Shown: positions 24,800 to 39,200 of the stretch, in pieces
How the letters are laid out: each line of letters starts with the position of its first letter
Position numbering within the stretch: position 1 is the stretch's first letter
Assembly: GCA_030562195.1 (NCBI GenBank)
Contig: JAUJPP010000006.1
Coordinates: 6,696,001 to 6,760,000 of the forward strand
From: Nipponacmea schrenckii
Taxonomy: Eukaryota > Mollusca > Gastropoda > Lottiidae
DNA length: 64,000 nucleotides
Direction of reading: 5' to 3'
Position numbers and translations under genes: made by a program
The notes under the pieces: generated by a model
The model's input: only the letters and a program-made list of their open reading frames with translations
Database searches by the model: none
Told to the model about the DNA's origin: nothing

Positions 24800-26030
24800 C
24801 CTATCTTTCCTTATTATGTCGTCGTTTAGATCAGTATTGTCAGTTGTCTTGATCTTTGCAATGGTAAGTTTCCTGTCGTCAGTACATCTTGAGGCATGGT
24901 TAGTTTCAAATTGTCAGATTTCTTATTCTTCCTATGTTGGTTAGTTTCTTGTCGCTAATAGATCTAGATCGGTATCGTCGGTGAAATGGCTAATTTCTTG
25001 TCAGTAAATCTTGATTATCGTCTGTGGCATGGTAAGTTTCTTGTCAGTAGATCGTGATAGGTATCGCCAGTGGCATTGTTAGTTAGATTTCTTATTCTTT
25101 CATACTATGTTTGTTAGTTTCTTGTCGCCAGTAGGTCTAGATCGGTATCGTCAGTGGAATGGCTACTTTATTTTCAGTAGATCTTGGTTATCGTCTGTGG
25201 CATGGTAAGTTTCCTGTCGTCAGTAGATCTTGAAAAGTATCACCAGTGGCATGGTTAGTTTCAAATTGTCAGATTTCTTATACTTCCATACTATATTGAT
25301 TAATTTCTTGTTGTCAGTATATCTAGATCGGTATCGTCAGTGGCGTGGTTAGTTTCTTATTGTCAGTAGATTTAGATCGGTATCGTCAGTGGGGTGGCTA
25401 GTTTCTTGTCGCCTGTATATCTAGATTGGTATCATCAGTGGGGTGGTTAGTTTCACACTGTCAGAGTTTCCACCCTTCATTACTAGGCTGGTTCGTTTAT
25501 CTTCGTAAGTAGATCTAGATCGGTATCGGCAGTGGGATAGTTACTTTCTTTTCGTCAGTATATAAGATGCGTATGTTAGTTGTTTCACACTGTCAGATGT
25601 CATGTACGTGCTTACTTGGTTTCTTGTCAGTAGATCTTGATCGGTATCGACAGCGGGGTGGTAAGTAAGTTATTGTCGCCAGTAGATGTTGGTTGGTTTC
25701 TTGTCGTCGGTAATTAGACAAGGGTTAACGATTTTTTGCCTTCAAAGAGAAGTAGCAATCAAATTGCGGTTACCGTGGTTTCTGTCGTCAGATGGTTCGT
25801 CAAGTATCTCTGGCTTTATTATTAGGTGCTACGAATCTAAATATCAGTATAGGTTGACCTAATTATGGCAGAATGTTGGTTGTTTCTTATCGTCGTAGGT
25901 AGTAAGATTCTCATCGTCAGTGGGCAGTATTATACCTTTCGTCACTGATTGGCTTAATAACAATTGTCAGTAGACTGGTTAGTATCCTAACGTCAGTATT
26001 GTGGTTAGTCCCAAACTTGCTGACTCTATT
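24800..26030 (+). repeat. Degenerate tandem array of the GTTAGTTTCTTGTCGTCAGTAGATC type
   Basis: At least a dozen irregular units share TTAGTTTC, TTGTCGTCAGT, AGATCTAGATCGGTAT and CGTCAGTGG words, with spacing that varies from about 60 to 100 bp. The DNA is G/T-rich on this strand. Every frame is closed. The array fades after 26030. Confidence 0.75.
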
Positions 26031-27109
26031 CCCAGCCTCTGATAGCTATTTGGCTGTGGGGGACTTAGCCACAAAAATTGGTGATTTTCCACAACTTCGA
26101 GGGTGCGGGGTTTTAAAACTATATAACTATTTCAAATTCACTAAACCTCGATATATTTGGATGTTTTTGTAGTTCAACCATACCATCATTATCCCCTTCA
26201 CCATTCATGTCACGCCTGTGGTTGCGTCAAATTTTTTTTTAAGAATTTCAATCGCTCAGTCGCCATTTAAAATGGCGCGCATCCAAAAATTCTATATATT
26301 TTCTATATTGTGGTAAGATGCTAATCGGCTTTACATTGGTAAGTTTCATATTGTCATGAGATTGGTTAGTTATAAGGCTCAGTAAATCTATCGTGGTGAG
26401 GTGAGGTATTGGTAATCTGTCTGAAATATCAAATATTTTTGAAAGGTAATCGGTCCACCAATTCATTTACCATCTATTTCCATGTTAAATCACGAAATTC
26501 AACCTTCTATAAATTTTTCTAGAAATCTGGTTGAAAACTTTCCAATATCTCACATGAAAGCCTGGCCAATACTTGGTTTCTGTACAAAAATTCAATATAG
26601 CATGACCATGAAAATTTTGAACTAGTCAAAATGAAAGTAAACCACTACATTTTATCAACACCCGCTTGACTGTCACTGCACAAAAACCACTATTTTTAGA
26701 AATAACCTTCCGCCAATTGAATTTCACATTATCTCAGAAAGTCTGACGAAGTGCAATTTCAAACATCAAATTCCAAATCTATACCAAAAATTAGTCAAAA
26801 GAGGGCATGCAAAAATCCCTAAAAAGGAAGGGAGAAAGAGGATTTTTTAAAACAGAACGGACTAAATAAAAATGTTTTACTGGACTAAGTCCATATATTT
26901 TCTTTTTCATTAAAGATATTGCTTCCCTGGAAGTTTAACAATCTCCCTGAATGACACTTAATCTATATTTTACAGCGATAATGTAATTCGTCCGGCATGC
27001 TGCCAAAATATTCTCTCACGTCGAAGTAAATCTTTTTGTGTTACATTTTAATTTTTTGTTAGACCCCTACTCTCTCATATATATTAATTTTTTGTCACTA
27101 ACACAGAGC

Positions 27110-27470
27110 TATGATCTCCATTGAATTCTTGCTGAAATTGTTTAATATCACCCAAGGATCCAAGGATGAACCCTTTTGAAATAGGAAAAAATCGAAATAT
27201 ATTTAATACGAATTATTGCCCTTGTTCTATAAAATGTGTTGGATTTTTACAAGTCACAATTCTTGAGCGATTTTGACGTAACTTGGCACGAGTATTTGTA
27301 ATCACCTAAGGATGAACCCTATTGAAATTCAGTTAAAATCGAAAAATATTTCGTATCAGTAATTGCCTTTGTTTTTAAAAACTCGTTCAATTTTTGGCTT
27401 GTAAACACTCTACAAAGCACAATTATTGATTGATTTTAACAAAACTTGCTGAAATGAGAGCAGTGGGCGT
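27110..27470 (-). repeat. Two or three diverged tandem units of about 165 bp
   Basis: AAGGATGAACCCT recurs near 27170 and 27310, with AATTATTGCC/TAATTGCCTTTG and CACAATTCTTGA/CACAATTATTGA words. It is related in wording to the unit at 54620-55700 and, inverted, to 6345-6540. Confidence 0.5.
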
Positions 27471-30220
27471 ATCCTTTTATTATTGAAATTGTGAACTATT
27501 TATTGGAAACTTCACAATATATTTATGGAATATAAGATATATTTATTATCATCTATATTATCCGTATTGTTGATTAAATCATGTCTGATGTATAGTTTAA
27601 CTACTATGTTGTATAATTTCAGCAAATGAATTTTGTTTCTGATTTATTTTAAATGTAGATTTGATTTCCTTAGGGTTAACAATCCTGTTATATTGAGATA
27701 GATTCCATTTGAATGAGAATGTGTATGTTCGAATAGTAATTGATGTTATTGAGAGATGTATAATGTATACTGTTAAGTTCAAGGTGCGTTTCTAGCTTCA
27801 ACCTTTAATCTATTCCTTGTTACTTTCAAGCACCTAAATACAAATAAATAAACCTTCACAAATATACAATAATTGTGTGTTTCGAATTAAAAATCTTAAA
27901 GCTGATTTGGGTCTTGAATATGTATGAAAACACTCTTCAGAAGAACTTTAACTGTACGAAAATTGCATATTTGCTTTAATTTACCTCACACAAGAAATTT
28001 CACTTTTATTGATATTCATGACACCCCGCAGGCAGCTGTGCGAATAGAAATAAAATGTGTTGATTAAGGCTAATGTGTTATTAACCGTTCTTCAGAATTA
28101 AACATGTTGTCGTCTTCAACATGAAAACTGACAATGTTCTGCAACTTCATGATGAATGAACAGTCAAATTGAATCGGAATCAAGCTAGAAAAGGTATGAT
28201 GACCTTTAGTTTAGCTAATAAGGAAGAGCATACATGTATGCATGGTGGTGTCTACCTATGTACCTATTGTTTATCTATGCTTTATTTTTTTTTAAATAAA
28301 TTGTCCAGTTTGGTTCCTTTTAAAAACCTTCGTTCAGTCTAACAGTGGAGAGACTATGTTTAATTTTCCATAGATTATATAGGGTTGGTTTAAATCCACC
28401 TTTAAATCTAGTTTAAAGGGTTATATGTTCAAAATTATTGTATCACTTATTGATTAAATACTAAATGTAGACGGGACAATGTAATGTGGCGTGCGGACAT
28501 ATTTTGTGAGAAGGAAAAATAATACTAGAACCGTAAGCATAACGGTACTGAAGGGCGTTGCATCCGGAGATTCGTTTGTTCAGCAAAATACATCGAAAAA
28601 GGTTAAAAAAAGATGCGCATTATAAATGATCAAATATTAATTGAGAACTTGGATTTCCCTTTTACCCCTCTCTTTCACCTTAAGATTATTTCCTCACTTC
28701 TGACCCTGTCCTCCCTCTTTTGTCCCTTTTTGCCTCCTTTGCCCATTTTCTCCCCCTTTTGCCCATCTCCACCCGTAGCTTTCATCATCATTTAATTTAG
28801 TTAAGTTAAAATCATTATTTAAAATGGATATAGATCGTTTAAATAAAAAAAGATAATAGGATAGCTGAATCTAATATTTTGTAGATTGCTCACACGCAAA
28901 GATTTCTGCTTGTGCGCCAACATATTTACGTAAATTAAATAACATGAAGTCTTTTTCCCGTGCCTTGCCTTGCAAGAAGTAGAAGAAAAACGAGAATCAC
29001 ATTTTTTAATGATTCTTGGAAATTGATTTCTTTTCTCACATGCTAGATGCAAGCCATCACTACAGCTCTAAGCCTTAACCATCTGTCGATTACATTTCCA
29101 AAAAAAAAAATTAAAATTGAATACCTTAATGGCTACCTACGTCACGCCCACTTGAGGTGGATGAAACTAAAACCAGTGATAGTAAGGCTAAAGGAAGGGA
29201 AGTTTCTGATTTAACTATTGTTAGTGTAGGGCTACCATCAAATGTATCTTTTACGGACAAACTGATCCGACCGATATTAAGAATAACAATGGCAATTCTG
29301 TGGCCTCTACTTGCCCCAACCATCCTAATAATTCATAGAAAAGCCACTGCTTACCCCCTCCCCCAGCATCCTAGAGCACTTCTTGCTCACTATTTTGACC
29401 AAAGTGGTGCTTCAGGAAATTATCTTGAGAAGGCCTGCTCTTGAGGCACAATTCTTGTAGATATAGAAATGAAATTGATACCAATCACCCAATCAATTCT
29501 TATAGAAGTTTGATTATACTTAATATTCTAATATGAATAATATCACTCACTTTAAAAATATAATGGCAGTTGCTATTCTGCCAATGTTCTTATTTTAGAA
29601 AAATAGCTAACATTTGGCCTACGTTATCTTGCCTGGAAAAATTGAAGTGTTTACAATTACAAGGACAAGTCACTTCTGGTTACTGTCCTCTATTTCAAAA
29701 GATATTGTCTTAAAGACAACCGAAGAATATAATACAGTACATAAAATAAATTTAGGAACTTGGCTATATAGTTTAATAGATCAGTTCTATATTTTCTCTT
29801 CCTAATAATATCAGGTTACTACAGCTTCCTGGTAGTTCTTGATTGGAACTCGATATACTGATTTGAATAGGCATTTGGGAAGAATTAAGGACGTAACAGA
29901 TTCGTCTTGTCAGTAATGAAAATGTAATTGCATATATGTTACAGTTAATAATATCTTATAAAAAAAAACTTATGAATTCTTCGAAAAGAATGCTGAAATG
30001 GGAAAGTCGTTTGCCAACATTCAGTGGGGATTACAAAATAATCATTCCAGTTAGATGATATTTTGTGAGTTTACAATTAAATATTACCAAACGACAGTAC
30101 AACTCAACTAATTCAGATTTGGAAACATTGTAGAACTATTAGATTGAATTAAAATGTAAATGATAATGTGCACTATCATTATAATATCGTTACCTGTAAA
30201 TAATTATTTTTATCTTTCAG

Positions 30221-33200
30221 AAGTTCCACACTGCAAATGTAAAGAACAAGTCGGATCAAAAAAATAAAAATAAAAAGAAACGGATGGAATATTGTCAGTG
30301 AATTTGTTACAGATCGTGCTTTGATGTAATCAGAATGGGTCGTTCATTACTGGGATTTTTATTATTGGTTATAATAGTTATTTCTATTAAGTTAGGTAAG
30401 GTTTTTACTGCAGTTTTATGATGCTAGTGACGATTATTATTCTTTAAACGCTAATTTAATTTCTGTTTGCAACAAATCAATATGTGTCAACGGTTTAATC
30501 AAGTAATCTAGTTGGTAAATGAAAAAGTTGGCTTCAAAATAATATTGTTTCTATGACATTGACAACCGTTTAAAATACCCAACATTGCAGAAACGATTTG
30601 ACGAATTTAATCACTAAGGTAGTTTATGAGGAAACAATTCAAGCAGCAACCTGTACACCATTATACTAATTAAACCGTTGTTATTGGGTACGAAGTTAAG
30701 TATGTGTTTGTTTTTTCGAGGCAGATCTTAAAAGTGGTCTTAATTTAAATTAATTCAAACCTAAAATTTTTATATGCCCACATTCTTATGACATATTGTC
30801 ATCATCGCATCACCGCTGTCCGCAATTTGTTATTACCTGTCCGTCGGTCCGTTCACTTAGGCGTGATACAGGTAGCAGTTTTAATTTAAAATTGATAAAA
30901 CTCGGTATACATGTAATTCAAATTAAGGTATAATGATATATATTATAGCCTTGGAGTTATTGCACTTTTCTTAGTAAAAACGCTTTTATTTTGGCTCGTT
31001 TGCACTATAACAATATGTAGTCTGTTCATGTATTGAATTTGTTGCTAAACTTATGATGTTCGTGTCACTAAGGACTTTATGACTGCTGGAAATGGGCGTA
31101 TGTTACCTTACCTGGCAAGCTATCTTTTTTACGTATTATGGGTGAAGGTACCACTCTAGATCAAAAATTGACAACCACCCTTGATCTAATGAAACGTATA
31201 AGGAAAGCTGTCATGTTCCGCTGTGGCAGATTAACGGGTATACCAAAGAACCAATAAATAAGCCACATTGATGGTTTATTCCGGAAAAAAACTACAAGTC
31301 AGTTCGTACAACCATGTTCTGGGACGTTTCGTTATATATTCAATACACTACACTCCCCCTTTAGTTTTTAAGCCCCTTAACTTAATAGAATGCAGCTTGT
31401 AATGACTCATGTGAAAATACGCTCTTCAATTTGAAGCTATTTGACTCCTTTCAATAATATATTATAAATAAAAACATTTAACAATAGATGACAAGTCTCT
31501 TGTTTCATTGAGTCCATGTACATCATATGTCAAGTCTCTGTGGTTCTTTCCGTGAACTTCTTAAGGGATATTGTCGGCAGAGTTTTCTTGATTCGAATTT
31601 TCCTTAGAATTTTCAAGACAGATATTAGTTTTTTGGCACATAATTTGTATTTGATTTATTTGACCGATATACAACATCAGACGAAACATCATTTTGATTG
31701 TAACCTGGCACTACTGCCAACATCACCATGATCAGCCACCAGGAACCAGATTCAATACTGACAGTCGCAGCATCAGACACCATCGCTCTAGAAACATTTG
31801 GCCTTAGATCACAAGAAACACCATCACCAAAATACAATAGAATTATAAAAAATCTGTTGGGTGTGTATTCTTATAAGAAACTGATCCTGTTGATTCTAGG
31901 ACTGTGCCTGCACTGCACCTTCTTCCCTTCACGGGCTAATATAGGGTGCCCATCGTCAAACGTTCTATTAGTTGATACATTTCTTGAAGACATTTTGCTT
32001 ATTCTGTGATGATTGAACCTTATTCTGTGTGCTTGGTTTCAAGTGAACTCAGCAAATGTACTGTCATTACAATGGTGGGTCAGCGTTCGTGGTTAAATGT
32101 GGTGTATTAAAGCGATTAGGAAATTCCATATTCTCTGTGCTAAAGAAGTATTGGGCTTACCGGATTTCAAACCATGCTTCAATGTTTGCACGAATCGTTC
32201 AGCCAAACCATTGGTAGCAGGGTGATAAGGTGCTGAAAAGATAATATTTAATACAATTAGATTGAGTAAAATATTTGAATTTTTTTGAAGCGAATTGTGG
32301 TCCGTTCTCACTTACTATTTATTCAGGTAGTCCATTGCGGCTCAGTATTTCTCTTAAAACTGCAAATGTGTTGGATGATGTTGTTGATTACAACTTCAGG
32401 CCATTTGGAATGTGCTTCGACAACTACTAAAACATTTTAGACTGAAATGGTCTAGCAAAATCAATATGGATCCGTTGCCAAGGAGTATTCGGCCAAATCC
32501 ATGGATGAAGTGGTGCTTTGCTGGGATTATTCCTGATATCAGAAACACCTTTGCAATTATTGGTTTCAATTGCCAAGTCACCAACTACTAGCTTGTGACT
32601 TCATCTTAACTGTGACTATCGTTAGTTGTTCTGAACATTGTTGTTGACAACATTCATGAATTACAACTAGATTTTCCCATATCAAACAATTCTGTCACAT
32701 GGATAATCTATTTCTACGATGAAAGAATCCTTTCAGTCTAATACTCTAGATAAAAATACATCATTTCTGGTTTTTCTACTGATTTGTAAACAAGTAACAG
32801 GTGAAGTATCAAACTCTTGTATGAAAAAGATATCTGGTTTCTTCTCTACATTATTTCTGTCAATCTTGACTGATAGTCTGATTCATATGTGATTTAGCTC
32901 TATCAACTGATATTCAGATAGGAATTCTTTTACCAAAGCATCGCCCAAATAGTCACCAATTTCTACAAAATTCAGTCGATTTCTTTAACTCGGCAAAATA
33001 TGTAGTTATAGATTCAGATGAAGCGGATTCCTTTTGTAAAATTTATATCTTTCGGGAGGCGTTCTCCTCCCATAGATATTTTAAAAATTAGGATCAAGTG
33101 CATCTGAGACCATTCCGGGCAGACATCTCCTTATATGGGGGGCACCTTATGTCGGATAAACTTGACCCGCGAAACACAATGCGAAGTACAAATATGGGAT

Positions 33201-36200
33201 TCTTTAACCAAAGCTCTTTGGTGATCAATCAGCACATTTATCTCTCTCGATGCTTATAGTTCGAAGTATATTCCCCATTTTTCAGTCATTCCTCAATTCT
33301 TTCCAATTCTTTCAAATTTTCCCCAAAAGCCCCCCCCCCCCCCTGGTGTCCATACGGATCCCGTTTAAGAAGCACTATGGTAATATTTCATTCATCTTGG
33401 ATACTGATTTTCTGTAGGTAAGTTTTCTTCCCAAACAGGCTTAGAAATACAAGAACTTTCTTTTCGTCTGCAACTTCTTTAAAAATGTAATACTGTTGAA
33501 GCCTCTCAAAATAAGTAGACCAATCATCTGCTGTGTCATCAAAATTCTCAATTCGACCACTGTTAACAGCCATAGTTAAAATTTATTTGAAACACGGCAC
33601 CCTATGGACGGTAAAACAAACAGAGCAAATTGTCTTTTATTTCACCTATATTTTCTTTAAGAAAGTTACTGGTCATTACAGGTTTTCTACTCATCTTTCT
33701 TCTTACCGAAATTTTGTAGATACATCCTGGTTACCAAAGAACCCAAAAATTAGTTAGCCACATTAATGGTTTATTCGGGAAAAACTACAAGTCAGTTCCT
33801 CTGGGTTGTTATGTACGTTTCATACCACATTAAATACGCTACAAAAGTAGGCATTTTTTGGTAGCCAAAAATTGTTTTGCATGTAAGGAAAGAGGATTGG
33901 CATTAATGGCGTTTCAGCCCTGATAGTCAATTTTGCCTTAGCATGTTGTTCTCATGAATTTGTATAAATCCATTTCAAAATTCAAAAACTGGAAACGAAA
34001 TATCGGAGTATGCTTTGTTGTCATTCTTAGTGACCTTGTGACAAATTAGATTTAAATTAAAGAATTCATTTAAATCTAAAACATCCAGACATTGCTACAC
34101 ATATTATATGACTTTTCGGAGAAAATATTTCGATTTCCATAGCTATATAAACTGTAGGTTTCTCGTAATAAGATATAGTCTTGTAAACAACTAAATTTGA
34201 GTTTGGTTCATTATATTCTGAAGTATGTAATAAATCCCGCTTGAATCAAGGGTAATGAGACAATATTTTTTTCGTGATGCTTGAAATGATATGTTTTCAA
34301 AGTCAATTTTGTGTGAAACAAAATGTGTGAAGTGGGACGAAGATGTAATAGCGTAAACTAATAGTACTAGGATTTAAAGAGTGTTGTAAGAAGAACGCTA
34401 ATTGGCATCAAATCTTAACCAAGTGCACGGATTTAACAACTTGTTTTAAGCAAACCACTTGCGGCTATTAATTTGTAGTTAGACTCGAATTCTTCCATCG
34501 TTCTCTTGAGTATATTGGTCATTTACAATGTCTGCTATGTGACTTGTATAGGTTTCATTTCACAGGAAGCAAGACGAAAATGTAATTGACGGTTAATTTA
34601 TTGAACAAAAGTAACCCTCGACACGTTTGCCGTTCTGTAACTCAAATGGCGGTTTTATTAATTTCATGTGAATTTAAGTTTATTTTCACGCCAAATAGTA
34701 GTATAATTATAAGTGGCATATAACGTTAACGTCTACGTTAAGGCATTTAATTGCCTAGCCTAGCTTTGGTTTTCATGTATTTGATGCCTATCTTTTAAAG
34801 GAATGAATATTACCGAATAATACCCGTTTGTTATTTCCACATCAGGTTGGTAGATTCCGAATAAGTTAGGTGTAAACAATTAGAGAAATAGTAGAGTAAG
34901 CTCACGTCAACATTTTATTGTTGATGCAGTAGAAGCTTCAATTTTCAATTTTAATAAAACTTGTTGTGAGCTTTGGGATTTATAAGACTGCGGTCAAGTT
35001 TGAATCTGGTCATTTTTTGGATAAAAGGTTTGCGAATAATTACCTTTGACTAAGATCGCGTCAAAATTTTACTGTGGGTTCAATAGAAGCTACAATGGAT
35101 TTTGATGAAACTTGTTATGATTGTTTGAATTGATAAGACGGCGATCAGGTCGAATTTGGCGAATTGTCAATGACCGTTTTCTTTTAATAATTTTTATTGT
35201 CCTTGACTTAATAAAAATCACTTCAAAATTTTGTTGTGGATGCAAAGAAGCTACAATTTCAATGGATTTTGATAAAACTTGGTGTTGCATTTAAATTGAC
35301 GGCAGTCAAGATTGAAGTTGATGATTTCCATGAACGGTTTGAGTTATTGCCTTTGTAAAATCCGTAATTTTTTTTTATTGTGGATGCAATAGAAGCTACA
35401 ATTTTTAATGGGTTTGTATAAAATTATAGATACTATGAATCAACGGGAAAAAATTATGTTTTGACGCACGTTACCTTGCCTAGCTATCTTTAACTACTTT
35501 AGTCATAAATATTTCAAAATGTGCGATTTTATACGCAAGGCAATAAGCATTTAATTTCTAAACAAATCAAAATCAAGTTAAGGTTAAAGAGACATGATAA
35601 CTGCGTTTCCACTTAGAATCGTGAAGTTAAACTAGCTTTAAAGCAAGCTTTATTGCCGAACACGCTGTATTTAGTGATTTTTTTCTGGTTCTGGAAACAC
35701 TTTAGTCTCGATCAAAAAAGTGGCACATTATTGACAGGTCGCGATGTTGCGCGCGAGACCGTAAAATTAGTACCGAACGAGAAAAAGCCGACTTTTTGCG
35801 TTTCCACTTGTTTAAAAAGCCGTTTTAAAGCTAGCTTTCATTTGGCCCCTGATAAATTGCCGAACGCAAAAAGGATGGTTTGTGGTTTCCGAACCGTAAT
35901 GGTTCGGCAATTTAACAAGTGGAAACACAGAAAAGCTAGCTTAAAGCCGTTTCTTTTGGCCAAGTGGAAACACGGTTTTGTAATAGATAGTGTGAAAGTT
36001 AATTCCGAGACACGAATCCCTACCTTCCTGTTGTTAAATCTATTCTGCAAATCTTTGGGAGTAAACATAAGCATAATGTACCTTTTCTAAGAAATAAAGT
36101 ACCAAATGTCTTCGTACTAGCTATTTGAGCTCATAATTTGGGCTATGAAGTATAATAATCTAGAAGTTTTTAGTGCGCCTTTGTTATCAATGTAAGTAAT

Positions 36201-39200
36201 AACTTGTAGATAGGAAAGGTTAACAGGGCTCAGTTGAACTGTGAGAAAACCTGACGTTGGATTTCAAATTGAAAAAGAAATTTCAAATTAAACTTTTTAA
36301 TCTTTTTTTCATTCGCATCACCATATCCAGACAAGGTTTAAATCAACTGTGCTGTTACTTGATTGTGCTGATCCCAATAGAATCTGGCTGACGATAGAAA
36401 TTAACCAAACAAGAGCTATTTCTAACTTTTATTTTAGACTTGAAGGCATTGTAAGAAAGTCGGCTAAGTTTGGCACATTAAGATCATCCTAAAGATCCAT
36501 TAACGTCTGGGTGTTAAATTGGTATGTTTTGTTTAAGAGTTCAGGTCTAATTGTTCATTAGTAATTCTGTGAGGTGATGATGGTGTAGGAATATCAATGA
36601 CGTGACATTTGTATCATTTAGTAGATATAGGTCAGAAGGGGAACTAATAACAGTAACTTTTCACCTGATACCCAGAGTTAGTCACAACCATCAAGTGAAT
36701 AATGTATTGTATTTTATAGCCAATTTGAAGAATTGTTTCATTATTGCCATCCATTGATAAATTGTCTCCAACTCATGGTAACCTACATATCAGTGACAGT
36801 AGCTTTTATTCGAGTAGTTATAAAAATAGTGCAGCTAATGACTCTGGTAACCGACCTTGGAAATTATTGGAATTGGTTTGTCAATTTCAAACTCTAAAAA
36901 GCGATTTATGCCAATTTTTTAATGCCTACTTTTGGTAATTAAAATAAATTCAATTTATGTTTATATGGCAAATATGCACTTATGGGTTATAATATATCAT
37001 ATTGGGTATCTGTTTTGACAAGGAACATATCATTTCCAAACTCACCTTGAATTTCTTTTTCTTTATGATCATATAGGACCCGTATTAAGTATTAATGCAG
37101 CTTGTTGCAAGGAGATTTACGAAGATCTTGCAGAGATTATGTTATGGGAATACCAATCTAAAAGAGCTACTATATCCTTGTAAGTGGTGTAATTGGAAAC
37201 GCAGACTGTGTGGTTTGTTTTATAATAAAATTCATTACAAAACCCTTCTGTTAATGACACTAGGTATAAAGTACAAGAAAGAAAATAATGAACGACAGAC
37301 AGGAATAGGTCTGTGTCAAAGACATTTATCTCTATTATACATGGACATATAGTTTAAACGTCTTGTTAAATTTATCTCAAACGAGGGAATTGTTAAATTA
37401 CTTCATCTTCATTATATAACGGCTCCATTTTTGCCATTGATTTCTATCTAAAATTACTTTTAAAAAAAAGTAGAAACTATAAAAAGGTGTATTTTCGAGA
37501 GCATGATTGATTAGATTAGTGGAACGTAATATGTGGCAACCATTTCAAACTCTACCACCGACATCGTCTCAAGCAAACAATAAATTTTACAGAATACTAC
37601 ATTATTCCTTACAACGTTTCAATTAAACTGGAATTTGAATAAACAATGTGTAATTTACATGTTGAAATGGTGGCGATTTAGTGAAGACTTTATTGAATTT
37701 ATTTGGTGAGCAGACAAATTATCATGACAATAGCCGACTATTAGTCCTCAACTTCTTTACTGAAAGTAGAAAATCTTTAACGGTCTCATATTCGATTCTC
37801 GTCAATATTTCCTTAATAATACAGCTATTCAATTTATAATTGTCTGCATTTAGAATGCCCATTCATGAATAGCAAAGGCAGTACAAGTAAAAACGTAACA
37901 GTTTGTATTGGACAAATCCCATTAAAATTCTATAAAGCACAGTCGTTTCTAAACTTGATTATGCCAAACGACAACACGTAACAACTTTATTTTTCTTATT
38001 TCTGGGTTTTACACAATAACCGTAATCTCGAGAGTTTATCAGCAAATTACGTCACTATTCTATAAATACACGTATATAAATGTGCTTATAGAAGTATGAC
38101 ATTTGAAAATTCAACAGATAAGAACTTGCCGTTCATCAGACCTCTTCAATTATTCGAGAATATTTAAAATGAAGTAAATTTTTTTCTCAAAACGATGGGA
38201 ACAAATGCTTGACATTGATTTTTGGTGCTTTTAACGAAGTAACATAAATACCAGAATTGATTTTAACCTATAAATGAACGTCTATTCTACAACAATGTTT
38301 GTAAAATAAGAGTTGATACAAAGAATTCCCCGGGGACTAAGCTAACAAATAACAACTCATTAAGGCGAGTCGAGGTAAATAGACATCACAGATGTGTCAT
38401 GAACATAATTATTCGCTCCTTCACTCTGGTGATAATTTAAGAGGCATCGTGATTCTCTTCATCTCAGGAACAAGTCACTTAAAACACACATTTAAATATA
38501 GAGGTGAATATACGTTTATCAAAGATAGTCTGGAAAATAAAATGTATATGGATTTAGTTAGTACCCGATATAATAAAGCCTCGGATGCAATATGCTATAC
38601 AACCACTGAATGAGCCCTATCAATTTATAATATGTGCAATATTCACACAAATAAATGAAATATAATATATTTAACCAAGAAATGTTTGGTCATAATTCTT
38701 ATGCAGGTTCGGAAATCGTCGATATTTCAATGTTTTTAAATGTGATACAGTTAACTAAAATTCCATGTCCTTTCACACCAATTTCACCAGACAAAGCTAA
38801 TTACATCTATAAAAATCGACATGTTATTTTGATACGAATGTCTGTTACATCAAACTTCATTAAAACCGTCGTCACTTTACATAGGCCTAAGGGAACCTCA
38901 ATTTTATAAAATTGACAGTATTGGTTTTTGTAAGGTTACTGTATATTCGAATTACGTTAAATTTCCCTTCCGCAGCGATGCACAATACAGATATTTAATG
39001 AACATATGAATCTCTTTCACCTTGTATTCAGCGTTTGATGTAATATTTTTTATAGTATTTGGATGTCACTCTTGCTTATCTACATCCAGTCTGATGGCAT
39101 AAAATGTCTGATAGTCGTAAATTATTCGTGTTATTCGGAAGTTGTTATGCAGAAGACACCTTCACTAATTTCACTGTGTGTGTTAGTGAACAAAAACAAA

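Larger units (their letters stand above)
21384..30220. other. Intergenic stretch between PABPN1 and the channel gene
   Basis: No supportable gene over about 8.8 kb. Divergent promoters are expected at both ends, because PABPN1 runs left and the channel runs right. Contents are itemised separately: a duplication (21971-22615), a repeat piece (22690-22960), a tandem array (24800-26030) and degenerate units (27110-27470). There is also a CA/CAC tract near 23315-23335, a T tract near 24511-24534, a C/T-rich stretch (28650-28780) and an unrecognised open frame (29157-29444, plus) that I do not call a gene. Confidence 0.5.

Noticed and set aside
29157..29444. 95-codon plus-strand frame starting MDETKTSDSKAKG
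   Set aside because: Not recognised, no splice partners found, and the minus strand is also open. Too weak to call a gene.
35653..36090. 145-codon plus-strand frame and its minus-strand partner
   Set aside because: Both lie in the nested palindrome, which opens frames on both strands. No protein family.
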